Shown one piece after another: positions 45,507 through 54,543 of a stretch of DNA of 64,000 nt (positions are counted from its first letter, which is position 1; every line of letters begins with the position of its first letter). Source of the stretch: Candidatus Jettenia sp. (GTDB lineage: Bacteria > Planctomycetota > Brocadiia > Brocadiales > Brocadiaceae); contig CP091278.1 in the NCBI GenBank assembly GCA_021650895.1, positions 2,385,659 to 2,449,658 of the forward strand. The letters are read 5' to 3'. The position numbers and the translations under genes were made by a program. Below the pieces are notes generated by a model. It worked only from the letters and a program-made list of their open reading frames with translations, was not told the DNA's origin and made no database searches.

Positions 45507-45586
45507 TAAGCATCTTTATTACGGGAATGGTAAAAATGCTAAAAGGTTGTCTGCAAAGTTCATATTCATGTTTAGAATTTATCCCT

Positions 45587-45666
45587 TTGGTGGATTCGCT
45601 CCGCTTAATTCACCCTACTCACTTGACTAGAATAAATTAGGGTGGATTAAACGAAGTGCATCCACT
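45587..45666. repeat. Inverted repeat family GGTGGATT-CGCT
   Basis: GGTGGATTCGCTCCGCTTAA...TTCACCCTAC pairs with AGGGTGGATTAAACGAAGTG...CATCCAC. Another copy is at 63899-63985, and a partial one (GGGTTTGCTTCGCTTAACC) at 49101-49120. The 44996-45934 gap holds only this, the pseudogene and the MITE. Confidence 0.7.
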
Positions 45667-45934
45667 ATTGCATCGTAATGGCATTGATTTGCAGGGGTGA
45701 ACACAAGGTTTGCCCCTGCACCGCACAGTTTTGCACCTCATTTTGAGTCATTACCGCTTATCTAAAATCAAAAGTCAAATATACATTAAAGCAATAATAT
45801 CAATTCACTCAAATATAATTGAATTTGCTATTCTATTCTGTTAAAATTTTTCGTTAGATCATTATTATCCTTAAGCTTATAAAAAACATACGTGTTTACA
45901 ACAATTTATTTCTTAGAGAAGATGCTACGATTAA

Positions 45935-46750
45935 ATGTCTAGAGAAGAATTTAACCCATCGAATTTCTTTAGTAAAGCGCGAATCCATGTTTTGCTCTTT
46001 ATTGCAACGTTCCTGACGACATATTATGTGAATGGAATATGGTATTCGATTACCATAATGACAATCCTTCTTTCTCATGAATTGGGACATTTTTTTATGT
46101 GTCGCAAATACCATGTAGATGCCACAATGCCCTATTTTTTACCCCTTCCGTTTCCACCTTTCGGCACCTTTGGTGCTGTAATAAAGATGAAGGGGCTTAT
46201 GCCTGATAAAAAGGCTTTATTCGACATCGGCGCAGCTGGCCCAATGACTGGGCTTTTGTTTTCCATACCTGCTATCATTATTGGACTTTATCTTTCCGAT
46301 ATAGGCCCTGTGCCCAGCGATCCTTCTCTGTATCTTGGACTTGGAGAACCGATTTTATTCATTTGTATCACGAAACTTATATTTGGAAATCTGCCTCAGG
46401 GGATGGACATTTACCTCCATCCTGTTGCCTTTGCCGGCTGGGCAGGCCTGTTTGTCACGGCGCTTAATCTCTTGCCCATTGGACAACTTGACGGTGGGCA
46501 TGTCATGTATGCCCTGTTAGGCAAAAAGAGTAAAGTCGTTTATCGTATCGGTATCTTTATTTTTTGCGTAATTGCAATCTTATTGTATCCAGGCTGGCTG
46601 GTCTTTGCCATACTGCTCCTGCTTTTTGGTTTTCGGCATCCCGCTCCAGTAGATGAGCTTACCACACTCGATTCCAAGCGTAAGATATTGGGCATTATCC
46701 TGTTTATCATATTTTTGATATCTTTTACCCCTGTACCGCTTAAGCTTTAA
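45935..46750 (+). CDS. Site-2 protease family (M50) membrane metalloprotease
   Basis: 271 aa with six to seven transmembrane segments. Zinc motif HELGH at 48-52 and the second motif LLPIGQLDGGHVMYALLG near 190, whose Asp is the third ligand. PFPPFGTFGAVIKMKG (near 75) is a typical conserved loop. No PDZ or CBS domain, so it belongs to the compact S2P group. Cleaves transmembrane peptides in signalling in known members; the target here is unknown. Confidence 0.88.
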   Translation: MSREEFNPSNFFSKARIHVLLFIATFLTTYYVNGIWYSITIMTILLSHELGHFFMCRKYHVDATMPYFLPLPFPPFGTFGAVIKMKGLMPDKKALFDIGAAGPMTGLLFSIPAIIIGLYLSDIGPVPSDPSLYLGLGEPILFICITKLIFGNLPQGMDIYLHPVAFAGWAGLFVTALNLLPIGQLDGGHVMYALLGKKSKVVYRIGIFIFCVIAILLYPGWLVFAILLLLFGFRHPAPVDELTTLDSKRKILGIILFIIFLISFTPVPLKL

Positions 46751-46762
46751 TATTTTCAGTAC

Positions 46763-46800
46763 AGGAATTTCAACTACGTAGGGCAATCCTTTAGGATTGC
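46763..46800. repeat. Dispersed palindrome family member (short)
   Basis: AGGAATTTCAACTACGTAGGGC then AATCCTTTAGGATTGC. Same flank as the long forms, with a changed but still self-complementary core. It begins 13 bp after the protease stop. Confidence 0.7.
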
Positions 46801-46959
46801 TACCTTGGTTAAGTATTCAGCAGGAAAGCAAAGCTTAGCAGGTTGTCCAGAGATAGGTATTTTAGCAAACGCTCATGTCATATAAATCCTTGCATATCAA
46901 TATCTGATTTTTGCATTGTGCATTCTCAAACGGCCTGATGAACACACGCTTCTTTTCCG

Positions 46960-47030
46960 GCATATGCCGTTCGGTTTTTAATCATTGATCACAATAATTC
47001 AAGCCCGAGGGGTGGAATTATGCTAGTACA
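46960..47030. repeat. Repeat shared with 56383-56452
   Basis: ATATGCCGTTCGGTTTTTAA-TCATTGATCACAATAATTCA-AGCCCGAGGG is matched by the reverse complement of the 56.4-kb region (GCCCTTCGGGCTTGCATTAT...TGATCAATGATC...ACCGAACAGCATAT). No coding capacity. Confidence 0.65.
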
Positions 47031-47135
47031 GCGTCAAGATAATTTATTATAGTACGGCTGGCTCAATCTTCCACGACTGAATCGAGACGTTGAGCATTTC
47101 TCTAAGGTATTATCTTGTCATTGCGAGGGTAGAAA

Positions 47136-47245
47136 CGCAAAATCTTGCGTCTCTACGTCCTTCTTTCTTCGTGTACTTCATGGTTCACTTTGCTTCTACC
47201 TTCGCTCCCTACTCAACTTGTGAGTAAGGATGAGCTTTAGAAAAG
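47136..47245. repeat. Direct repeat copy 2 (partner at 42054)
   Basis: CGCAAAATCTTGCGTCTCTA...TTCTTTCTTCGTGTACTTC...CTTCTACCTTCGCTCCCTAC...TTGTGAGTAAGGATGAG. The 840-bp gap before the antitoxin has only repeats. Confidence 0.7.
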
Positions 47246-47611
47246 GGGAAGATGTGTGAGTGGTTTAAAAAAGAGAACTTGAAAAACCTTATCAAAGGGA
47301 AAATACAGGGATTATTAATCCCTTTTCCGAAAAGAACAGAAGTGAGTATCAAGGCATCTCTGTTAAACCGTATGATGAAATTAGGAATGCCGGAAAGTTA
47401 CGCAATAGCATAAATTGCATAATACAGAGAAAAACTACTTTTTTATCGGATTTGTGCAACAAAGCCCTTTTGACTTTTAAAGACCATCTCATTCAGTAAG
47501 CATTTGTTAAAGAAAAGATATGAGTTATGATGTTCTTGTATTGGAATTGACAATTGTTTTTAAATGGATTATATTCATGAAAATAAGTTCATGGTAATTT
47601 TGGAGTTTAAA

Positions 47612-47791
47612 ATGATAAGCAAAGAGAAGGTTAAAGAAGAAATAGAGAAGATGCCGGACGATTTGGTTGAAGAAGTATATAGATTCATAAATACTATAAA
47701 AATAACGAAAATCAGGAAAAGAAAAATACATACCTTTCATTTGAAGGGAAGGTTTGATAACCTGAATATCCGTAAAAAGGCCTATGAGTAA
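47612..47791 (+). CDS. Probable antitoxin of a VapBC-like pair
   Basis: 59 aa: MISKEKVKEEIEKMPDDLVE, EVYRFINTIK, then a basic tail KITKIRKRKI and HLKGRFDN. The start and MPDDL/FINTI are like the DUF2281 antitoxin group. The ATG at 47612 has TTTTGGAG before it. It overlaps the toxin gene by 8 bp, the usual arrangement for translational coupling. Confidence 0.75.
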   Translation: MISKEKVKEEIEKMPDDLVEEVYRFINTIKITKIRKRKIHTFHLKGRFDNLNIRKKAYE

Positions 47792-48197
47792 GGTCTTATT
47801 AGATACAAATGTTTTGATTTATTCCATCGATAAAGAATCAAAATATTTTCAAAAAGCACAACAACTAATCTCTGATATAAATATAGAGCTATTTACAACA
47901 TCTAAAAATTTAATTGAATTTTTAACGGTAATTACAAGAATTCCCGGGAATTCAATATCTTTAGAAGATGCTTTAACCGTCATTCAAGATTTCAAAACCA
48001 TTACGACCATCCTCTATCCTACCGAAAAATCATATACAATCTTTACCGATCTACTCAAAAAATATAAGCCAACGGGTCTTCAAATACATGATTTTGAAAT
48101 TATAAGTATTGGTTTTGCAAGCCAAATAAATACTATTGCAACTTTCAATAGTAAAGATTTTGAAAAAGTTGAAGAAGTAAATTTGTATCCTTTCTAA
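47784..48197 (+). CDS. PIN-domain toxin (VapC-like ribonuclease)
   Basis: 137 aa. The acidic PIN residues are visible: VLLDTNVLIYSIDKES (D7), TTSKNLIEFLTVI (Glu near 44), HDFEIISIG (Asp near 103) and NTIATFNSKDF (Asn/Asp near 122). Should cut RNA, with the preceding small protein as antidote. It sits in a repeat-rich region, a common location for such cassettes. Confidence 0.85.
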   Translation: MSKVLLDTNVLIYSIDKESKYFQKAQQLISDINIELFTTSKNLIEFLTVITRIPGNSISLEDALTVIQDFKTITTILYPTEKSYTIFTDLLKKYKPTGLQIHDFEIISIGFASQINTIATFNSKDFEKVEEVNLYPF

Positions 48198-48351
48198 AAA
48201 GAAAACTGGGTAAAGTAATTCGGGAAGAACTAAAAGTGATTACGAAATAATTTGCTAATCATACTGGTTTGATTGATGATAGTCCTTATTTTCAGATACG
48301 CTTTTAATCATTTAGTTTTCTCAATAACAAAAGCGATATTTTGGTGTTTTA

Positions 48352-48903
48352 ATGAATAAATCTTATGGAACGATTTTTATTGATTCCAGCTACAATCCAG
48401 ACAGAAAACTTGGGGTAGGGGGATTTTTGTGTATTCCGAATTGCCCTGACGAAGTGCTGGCGAATAAGAATGCGTTAGAGGAATTGTATTCTCCGGATGT
48501 CGTGAAAACAAGGATTGTGGAGCATACAACAAATACACGGCTGGAACTTCAGACGCTTCTCTGGGCTCTCGAATCTCTCAGATTAGATATCAAGACCAAA
48601 ACCTCTGAGAAAATGGGATCGATAACCATTTATACAGACTGCCGTACCGCAGTTGATTTGCTGCGACGGAGAAAGAGGCTTGAGCGTACTCATTATCGCA
48701 GTAAAAGAAAAGGCACAATTTTGGGAAATGCAGATATCTACAAAAGCATTTTTACGCTCTATGATGAGTTCTCACCAAAGCTCATATGGATTAAAGGACA
48801 TACCTCGGGAAAAGACCGTGTTGGTATACAGAAGATATTTTCGGAAGTAGATAAATTAGTCAGAAATGTATTGAGAAGTTACATCGCTTGTAACTTCTCA
48901 TGA
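48352..48903 (+). CDS. RNase H-like fold protein
   Basis: 183 aa. FIDSSYNPDRKLGVGGFL (first Asp, 11), TRLELQTLLWALESL (Glu), ITIYTDCRTAVDLLRRRKRL (second Asp) and LIWIKGHTS...SEVDKLVRNVL (His and the last Asp) reproduce the D-E-D-D order of RNase HI. The block between Asp and Glu is longer than in standard RNase HI. It is standalone; no ribosome site is obvious before the ATG. Confidence 0.78.
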   Translation: MNKSYGTIFIDSSYNPDRKLGVGGFLCIPNCPDEVLANKNALEELYSPDVVKTRIVEHTTNTRLELQTLLWALESLRLDIKTKTSEKMGSITIYTDCRTAVDLLRRRKRLERTHYRSKRKGTILGNADIYKSIFTLYDEFSPKLIWIKGHTSGKDRVGIQKIFSEVDKLVRNVLRSYIACNFS

Positions 48904-49049
48904 TTTTTGGCAGAGATATTTGTCTTAGAGACTGTCTGAAAAGTCCAGAATTAAACTGGGGAAAAGGTTCTCCTGCAAAATTTGCTGAAACATGTCCTAC
49001 AGAATACTTCATTAGTATTTTCAGATAGGTTTGGTTCTCTGTAATGGGT

Positions 49050-49073
49050 GCAAGGCTAAAGCCTCGCCCTACA
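49050..49073. repeat. Dispersed palindrome family member
   Basis: GCAAGGCTAAAGCCTCGCCC then TACA. It lies in the 240-bp gap between the RNase H-like gene and the convergent lipoprotein gene. Confidence 0.75.
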
Positions 49074-49143
49074 TTTCTTCTCCGATCAGAATTTTATTGT
49101 TGGGTTTGCTTCGCTTAACCTATATAATTAAGCGCTTATCCGA

Positions 49144-49797
49144 TTATGGTTTATCTTGTTGATCATTTTTACCTTCTTCTTTTAGTACTTCATCCAGAAT
49201 TTTCCCCAATTTTTCAATGCTTTTCTTAATCTCTGCTACCTGTCGTTGCCATACTTCTTCCATTTTTTTCGATGCTGCCTCACCTAATTCTCTTATTTTT
49301 TCCTCATATTCGGGAATTTTCTGTTTTATTTCTCCAAGGGCTTCATCCATATGATCTGATAATTTTTTACCGAGTTCTTGTATGTCTTTCGCAATATCAG
49401 GAAGAGTATCGGTTTCTTTTATACTCTGTCTTGTCTGTTGATAATCTACTTTCCACTCTCCATGTTCCTTTTTTAGGATTGTTTGCAACGGAAGCGTAGT
49501 TTCAGTACCATTTTTATCCATGTGCAATGTTGTTTCGATGGTAGTTGTGTCGCCATCGATGAGGATTTTACCAAATGTGACATTTATATCACGAAATTGT
49601 CCACGGGAAGCGTCTATCAAACCGCGTGTTTCTACTGTAGCGTACTTACGGGCATTTTCAATGTCCTGGATCTTTATAGCATCCCAAAATTTTTGGGCTA
49701 CTTCCTGTGGAGGCTTTTCAGTGGAACAACCTGATATTACTATGATGGATAAAACAGATACATAAATCCAACTCCAACGAAATTGTTGCGAAATCAT
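49144..49797 (-). CDS. Lipoprotein with NTF2/DUF4878-like domain
   Basis: 217 aa. Signal ending IIVISGCSTEKPP (lipobox IS-G-C, Cys near 24). Residues 30-125 look like the DUF4878/NTF2-like fold (EVAQKFWDAIKIQDIENARK, TILKKEHGEWKVDY); the last 80 residues are a Lys/Glu-rich helix. Membrane-anchored, function unknown. Downstream of the aldo/keto reductase by 36 bp and in the same direction. Confidence 0.75.
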   Translation of the reverse strand: MISQQFRWSWIYVSVLSIIVISGCSTEKPPQEVAQKFWDAIKIQDIENARKYATVETRGLIDASRGQFRDINVTFGKILIDGDTTTIETTLHMDKNGTETTLPLQTILKKEHGEWKVDYQQTRQSIKETDTLPDIAKDIQELGKKLSDHMDEALGEIKQKIPEYEEKIRELGEAASKKMEEVWQRQVAEIKKSIEKLGKILDEVLKEEGKNDQQDKP

Positions 49798-49833
49798 TTT
49801 TATTCCCGAATTTGAGTTTTTGCGTCTTTTATA

Positions 49834-50859
49834 TTAATGCACCGGTTGTGCAGGACAAACGCGCCAGTTTTGGGATGGGTGTTTATAAAATTCTCTCTCA
49901 ATTCCGCCAAAAGGTTCTGTCCGGACGAGTAATTGAGATTGCTCCTCTTCTGAAAGTTCCTTAAACTGCCGTGCAAGGGTTATATTTTCTTTAAGCTGTT
50001 CAATACTGTCCATACCCGAAACTAAGGTACTGATAGGTTGATTCCAGGCAAAATATAAACACTCTTTTATCGTGGCTACATTATCTTCTAGTAATATGCC
50101 ATTTGCAACTGTTTTCATTGCAAGAATTCCAATATCGTATTCTATAGCTTTAGGAATGACCTGCTGAACAAAGCTGAAATAGTGCGGGTCTACAAGATTC
50201 ACCGGCATTTGTACAGTATCAATATGATTGTGGTACTTTTGAATGGCTTCTAAAAGTACTTCTGGATTTCTATGTCCCGTAAATCCCACGTAACGTACCT
50301 TCCCTTCTTTTTTAGCTTGAAGAGCTACTTCAATGGCGCCACCTTCCCGAAAGATGGATTCAACTTCCTCCCTTGTTTGTAAATTATGGAATTGTAATAA
50401 ATCGATGTGATCGGTTTGTAGCCGAAGGAGACTTTCATGTAATTGGTATGAGGCTGTGTCAACATCGCGTCCATGATTTTTCGTCATAATGAATGCCTTA
50501 TCCCGACGAGATTTCAACGCTTTCCCAAGTCTCCGCTCACTTTCGCCATTATTGTAACACCAGGCAGAATCGAAAAAATTGGCGCCTTCGTCAATGGCAG
50601 CATGTAACATACGGATAGCATAGTGTTCATCATACATCCGACCAATATGGTATCCACCTATACAAAGCATGGAAACCATTTCTTCAGTTTTTCCCAGACG
50701 GCGTTTTGGTATGCCTTCTATCTCTGTAGGTAGAGAAGATACAGGACTTCTATGAAGTATTGTATTCAAATTCTTGGTAAATCCAAGGCCAACAGCAATA
50801 GAAAAGGTATCTTTAAGAAAATCTCTCCGATTTGTGAATCTGTTTTTTTCAAGAGTCAT
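49834..50859 (-). CDS. Aldo/keto reductase with twin-Arg type N-terminus
   Basis: 341 aa. An N-terminal RFTNRRDFLKDTFSIAVGLG looks like a Tat signal. The reductase has the catalytic tetrad: Asp and Tyr in FDSAWCYNNGESERRLGKAL, Lys in FIMTKNHGRD and His in LLQFHNLQT. The family reduces aldehydes or ketones with NADPH. If exported it would be an unusual site for an NADPH-dependent enzyme; some members are electron-transfer homologues. Confidence 0.85.
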   Translation of the reverse strand: MTLEKNRFTNRRDFLKDTFSIAVGLGFTKNLNTILHRSPVSSLPTEIEGIPKRRLGKTEEMVSMLCIGGYHIGRMYDEHYAIRMLHAAIDEGANFFDSAWCYNNGESERRLGKALKSRRDKAFIMTKNHGRDVDTASYQLHESLLRLQTDHIDLLQFHNLQTREEVESIFREGGAIEVALQAKKEGKVRYVGFTGHRNPEVLLEAIQKYHNHIDTVQMPVNLVDPHYFSFVQQVIPKAIEYDIGILAMKTVANGILLEDNVATIKECLYFAWNQPISTLVSGMDSIEQLKENITLARQFKELSEEEQSQLLVRTEPFGGIEREFYKHPSQNWRVCPAQPVH

Positions 50860-51150
50860 TTTTGGTAGTTCCCTTTTGGATTTAAGTTGTTGGTTCGGAT
50901 TTGCCAGTAATCAATGAAAATAATTGCATTTACTCAGGGGTAAGTAGGATTCTATTGAAGAATATTTATCAAAGTAAGGAGAAAATAGTTTTAGCTTTTG
51001 CTATATTTAAAGTATCAAAAAATATACCATTGTAATAGGGAAAGGTGATTTTTATAGTATTTTAATGAATAAAAATAGATTTTTCATCGGGGAGAACAAA
51101 ACAAGCTATAACATGAAAGCGGTAAAAGTGTGACATGGAGGCGAAATTTA

Positions 51151-51198
51151 TGTGCCGTGACACACAAGTGTGTCTTGGTGTATGTGTGACATGTCACA
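51151..51198. promoter_or_regulatory. Palindrome array upstream of the radical SAM gene
   Basis: TGTGCCGTGACACA (51151-51164), spacer CAAG, TGTGTCTTGGTGTA, then the perfect TGTGACATGTCACA (51185-51198). It lies in the 860-bp divergent region 50860-51717, which otherwise is AT-rich and carries one repeat (51440-51520). Confidence 0.55.
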
Positions 51199-51439
51199 TT
51201 GTATAACTCTCGTGTAATTGCTTAAAATGATGCTGGATATTCATGGTATAATAAATAAAATGCAACCCGCATATTCTAACAGGATTTTATATATACTTTG
51301 CTTACCGTCAATTTTGCCTTATTTTGAGGAATTACACTCTTATAAAATTTTCCCATTGATTTAAATGGGTATGTTTATTATTTTGGTTTGTCAATAAAAA
51401 CAAACGTATTATAGAGATATCTCTCAACTCTAAAGGGAT

Positions 51440-51520
51440 GACATCTCAACACCGGTTTCCCCTATGCCACCCCTTCGGGGTTTGGGAATTTTTTCCTGTT
51501 TTTTGCTATAATCATGACAT
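51440..51520. repeat. Repeat shared with 56270-56345
   Basis: GACATCTCAACACCGGTTTC, CTATGCCACCCCTTCGGGGT, TTTTTTGCTATAATC. The reverse complement recurs at 56.3 kb (GCTATAATCC...ATAGCAAAAATCAGAAAAAA, CCCCGAAGGGATGGCATAG). No coding capacity. Confidence 0.65.
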
Positions 51521-51717
51521 CTCATGGGATTAAGTAGAGACGCAACATCTTGCGTCTGTACAATTGCAACATCTTGCTTCTCTACACTTGCTCTCATCGT
51601 TCAAATTTAATCCCATTGAGATGAGAAAACGGAAAAGATACTCTAACCTAAGCCCGAAGGTGAAATGATGAGAGAAATTTTGATGCTATTTTTCTGTCTA
51701 AGCAAAAGAGATATTCT

Positions 51718-52671
51718 ATGCACATAGGATATATCGAGCGTAAAGGACACATTCTTACCAGGCCCACGTTAAAATGTCTCAGCCAGGTGGCTGCTATTAA
51801 TCCAACTCTGGGATGTATTCATCAGTGTGCATATTGCTATGCAAGGGGTTATTCGATGTATCCGGGCGATGGTAATGTGTATATCTACAGGAATATGGTC
51901 GAAAAGTTAAAGAAAGAGTTGCTAACACGCCGAAAGTTGCCTGCCTATGTATTCTTTAGCCCAACCTGCGATGTCTTGCAGCCCGTACCGCAAGTGATTA
52001 ATATAACGTATGAATTGATGTGTGTATTATTTGAGCATGGTATTGGTATAAATTTACTTACAAAGGGTAGAATTCCCATAAAAATTTTACAGGTATTTCA
52101 GCAGTACAAAAAATTAGTGCATGTCCAAATTGGCATTACGACAATAAACCGGGATATTCAAAAGAGAATTGAGCCTTATGCCTCAACACCGCGCGAGAGG
52201 ATACAAAATATTGAACAGCTCTGTGCTATCGGTATTTTGCCGGAAATAAAATTAGATCCGCTAATTCCAGGCGTAACCGATACAAAGCCAAATCTAACGG
52301 CTTTATTTAAAATTCTCCAGGGATTTGGTGTGAATTCAACAGGTATTAACTATTTATTCCTGCGGCCGCAGATAAAGAAGAACCTCTGTAAGGCACTCAG
52401 AAATACATCGTTTTTGCAAACGATCCTCAGGCACTATGAGAAAGGAAAGTCTCTGAATTTATCGGCAGAAAAATCCCGCATATTTGTTCTGGATACGCAC
52501 TATAGAGAGCAGGCTTACCGGCAAATTACTGAGTGGGCAAGGGTCTTTGGTATCTATGCGTATGTATGCGGATGTAAAAATCCTGATATTACAGAAGAGC
52601 CTCTGTGTGGCACGAATTGGAACAAGCATTTCGAAGCGATCTTTGAAGAGAAGAAACGGGTGTTGTTTTAG
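51718..52671 (+). CDS. Radical SAM protein of the SPL/photolyase-like group (COG1533)
   Basis: 317 aa. LTRPTLKCLSQVAAINPTLG, then CIHQCAYCYARGY (C-x3-C-x2-C near 37) and FFSPTCDVLQPV. The Y-A-R-G ending is typical of the spore-photoproduct-lyase-like group, which includes many of unknown role. About 40 C-terminal residues contain CGCKNPD and EPLCGTNW, which may bind another Fe-S cluster. The ATG at 51718 follows AAAAGAGAT. Confidence 0.8.
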   Translation: MHIGYIERKGHILTRPTLKCLSQVAAINPTLGCIHQCAYCYARGYSMYPGDGNVYIYRNMVEKLKKELLTRRKLPAYVFFSPTCDVLQPVPQVINITYELMCVLFEHGIGINLLTKGRIPIKILQVFQQYKKLVHVQIGITTINRDIQKRIEPYASTPRERIQNIEQLCAIGILPEIKLDPLIPGVTDTKPNLTALFKILQGFGVNSTGINYLFLRPQIKKNLCKALRNTSFLQTILRHYEKGKSLNLSAEKSRIFVLDTHYREQAYRQITEWARVFGIYAYVCGCKNPDITEEPLCGTNWNKHFEAIFEEKKRVLF

Positions 52672-52695
52672 GTATGAATGTATGATTTTGAAAAT

Positions 52696-52787
52696 ATAGA
52701 TACCTCTATCGGAATTATGGTATATCCTTAACATTAAGGAATTTCAATTACGTAGGGCGCCTGGCAAGGCTAAAGCCTCGCCCTACA
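52696..52787. repeat. Long form of the dispersed palindrome family
   Basis: ATAGATACCTCTATCGGAAT, TATGGTATATCC, AAGGAATTTCAATTACGTAG, GGCAAGGCTAAAGCCTCGCC. Same order as 43449-43560. It lies between convergent genes. Confidence 0.78.
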
Positions 52788-52835
52788 TTGACCTTTGAGA
52801 GCACGGGCAACCAAAGCGCTGTGCTAAGGGCATAC

Positions 52836-54269
52836 TTATATTGCCATCCACAGAATAACGATAGTTACAATGGCTATTAATTTGCTGATTCGGTCTTTGA
52901 TGGCAAAAATTATAGGGTCATCATGTAGCTTGCCTCGTCCGGCAAGGAGCCAAATCCGGCTTATCCAATAGAGCACGAGAGGACATAACAGCCAGATCAT
53001 GGTGGGATGGGTGTACATCACCCGAATATCTTCACTATTGATATACAAGGCAAGTACAAGCACTGCCATGTGTCCACTTGAAATTCCCAGTCCCTTGAGC
53101 GTAGATAAATCGGATATATGATAATTGCGTCCCTTTATGAACTTCTCAAAAGGGCCCCGTAACCCAATTAATTCCGAATATCGTTTGATCATTGCCAGGC
53201 TGAGAAAGATAAATAAGGAGAAGGCCAGAAGCCAGAATGATGATACGATAAAGACTGTTGATGAGCCAGCAAGGATTCTCAGGGTATAAAGCGCTGTCAA
53301 TGCCAGTACATCTACGAGCATTTTCTTCTTCAGCCATAAGGAGTAAGCCAGGGTTAGAATATAGTAAGTACCCAGTATAGCGAGAAATTTTCCGGGTAGC
53401 GAGAGCGCGATGCCAAAGGATGCCAGAAGGAGTGCAGGAATTAGCAGCATGCCATGCTTAATGGGAATGGTACCCGCAGCAAAAGGCCGATATCGTTTTC
53501 GTGGATGTTTTCGGTCAACAGATAAGTCAAGCAGGTCATTGAGTAAGTAAACGCTGGAAGCGCACAGACTAAAAGCGAAAAATCCAATCGTGGTTTGTAA
53601 GAAAAGCGGGATATTATTAAGTTGATGGGCAGTAATCAAAGGTACGAATACCAGGAGATTCTTAAGCCACTGGTGTATGCGCAACGCATGCAGATAAACC
53701 CTGATATCCCGGTACCATCTGTGAAATATCTGTTTGATACTTGTTGTCTTTTCCGGAGGAGGACGAATAGTGGATTTGACGCGAGATCTTGGATTAATCG
53801 GAATTACCTGTCGTGCGTGCTGCCAAATCTCCAAATCGTTACGTAAATTGCCTGCGTAATCGAATCCTTTTACCCCAAAACTGTCTTTTAATTGCTTAAG
53901 CTTTCCATGGTTATTACTCGTTAAGACATGATCAAAAAAACCAATGTATTCGGCAATTTGATGAGCATACTTATCATTTAAGGTTGTGATCAGAATCAGG
54001 CATCGCCCTTCTTCGTGTTGTTCCTGCAAGTAGCTTATGAATTTCCTATTGTAAGGTAATGAATGGATATCCAGATCTACCCGATTAGTGATCTGTTGTA
54101 TGAAGTAAGATTTTCCCTTTAAGAGCCAAAGGGGAGCAATAAAGGCGAACAGGATGTTGCGTCTTAATAAGATAAAGAAGGCCTCGATCAGGATATCAGT
54201 TTTAATCAGCGTGCCATCCGGATCGACACAAAGGGGAACACTATTTTCCAAGTTATTATTTTTGTTCAT
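52836..54269 (-). CDS. HAD-UbiA fusion prenyltransferase family protein
   Basis: 477 aa from the ATG at 54269 (the frame is open 28 codons further to a TTG at 54353). Residues about 10-165: a HAD-like domain with VDPDGTLIKTD (D-x-D-G-T), a helical cap and LTSNNHGKLKQL. Residues about 195-475: a UbiA domain with seven to nine transmembrane helices, motif 1 NDLLDLSVDRKHPRKRYRPF and a second region near LLDWLAL-like AYSLWLKKKMLVDVLAL. This fusion resembles decaprenyl-phosphate phosphoribose synthases and 4-hydroxybenzoate-type transferases; the substrate is open. Confidence 0.82.
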   Translation of the reverse strand: MNKNNNLENSVPLCVDPDGTLIKTDILIEAFFILLRRNILFAFIAPLWLLKGKSYFIQQITNRVDLDIHSLPYNRKFISYLQEQHEEGRCLILITTLNDKYAHQIAEYIGFFDHVLTSNNHGKLKQLKDSFGVKGFDYAGNLRNDLEIWQHARQVIPINPRSRVKSTIRPPPEKTTSIKQIFHRWYRDIRVYLHALRIHQWLKNLLVFVPLITAHQLNNIPLFLQTTIGFFAFSLCASSVYLLNDLLDLSVDRKHPRKRYRPFAAGTIPIKHGMLLIPALLLASFGIALSLPGKFLAILGTYYILTLAYSLWLKKKMLVDVLALTALYTLRILAGSSTVFIVSSFWLLAFSLFIFLSLAMIKRYSELIGLRGPFEKFIKGRNYHISDLSTLKGLGISSGHMAVLVLALYINSEDIRVMYTHPTMIWLLCPLVLYWISRIWLLAGRGKLHDDPIIFAIKDRISKLIAIVTIVILWMAI

Positions 54270-54543
54270 GATTCTAAAACGAAGATGAAAAGCAAAGGGA
54301 AAGCTATTTTCCGAATTGTGCTTTTGAGATTTCGCTTCAAGAAGTAGTGACAATTATATTTTAAGCCTCAAAAAACATACCATACAAAAGAAAAAATAAA
54401 TAAAACTTTGTTGTGCAGGAGAATAGTTCTTTGATTTTATTGAAAATTATATTTTTAATCAGAAAAATAAGAGAAAATTATGGTAGAGGGTAAGGAAACG
54501 GATGAATAATAAAAATAGTCAATATTTATTATGTCACATAAAT

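Larger units (their letters stand above)
45103..45570 (-). pseudogene. Degenerate gene copy 2, split by a MITE-like insert
   Basis: Minus-strand homologue of the 42.4-kb remnant. Read around the insert it encodes IPVIKMLNDI, then after a small frameshift LPPQKSLTPDDLVSWQQGFQ, KH..., with stops in every continuous frame. The 288-bp insert at 45219-45506 sits between the codons for ML and ND. Confidence 0.6.

Noticed and set aside
51185-51198. CRP/FNR binding site
   Set aside because: TGTGACATGTCACA has a 4-bp centre between TGTGA and TCACA; CRP sites need 6 bp, and FNR needs TTGAT-N4-ATCAA.
52484-52734. Frames on both strands at the 3' end of the radical SAM gene
   Set aside because: Shadows of the conserved C-terminal segment and the following repeat.
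54270-54353. Longer N-terminus of the HAD-UbiA protein (TTG at 54353)
   Set aside because: The extra 28 residues are hydrophilic, not conserved-looking, and lie before the natural HAD start; the ATG at 54269 is simpler, although GAGG lies 13 bp before the TTG.
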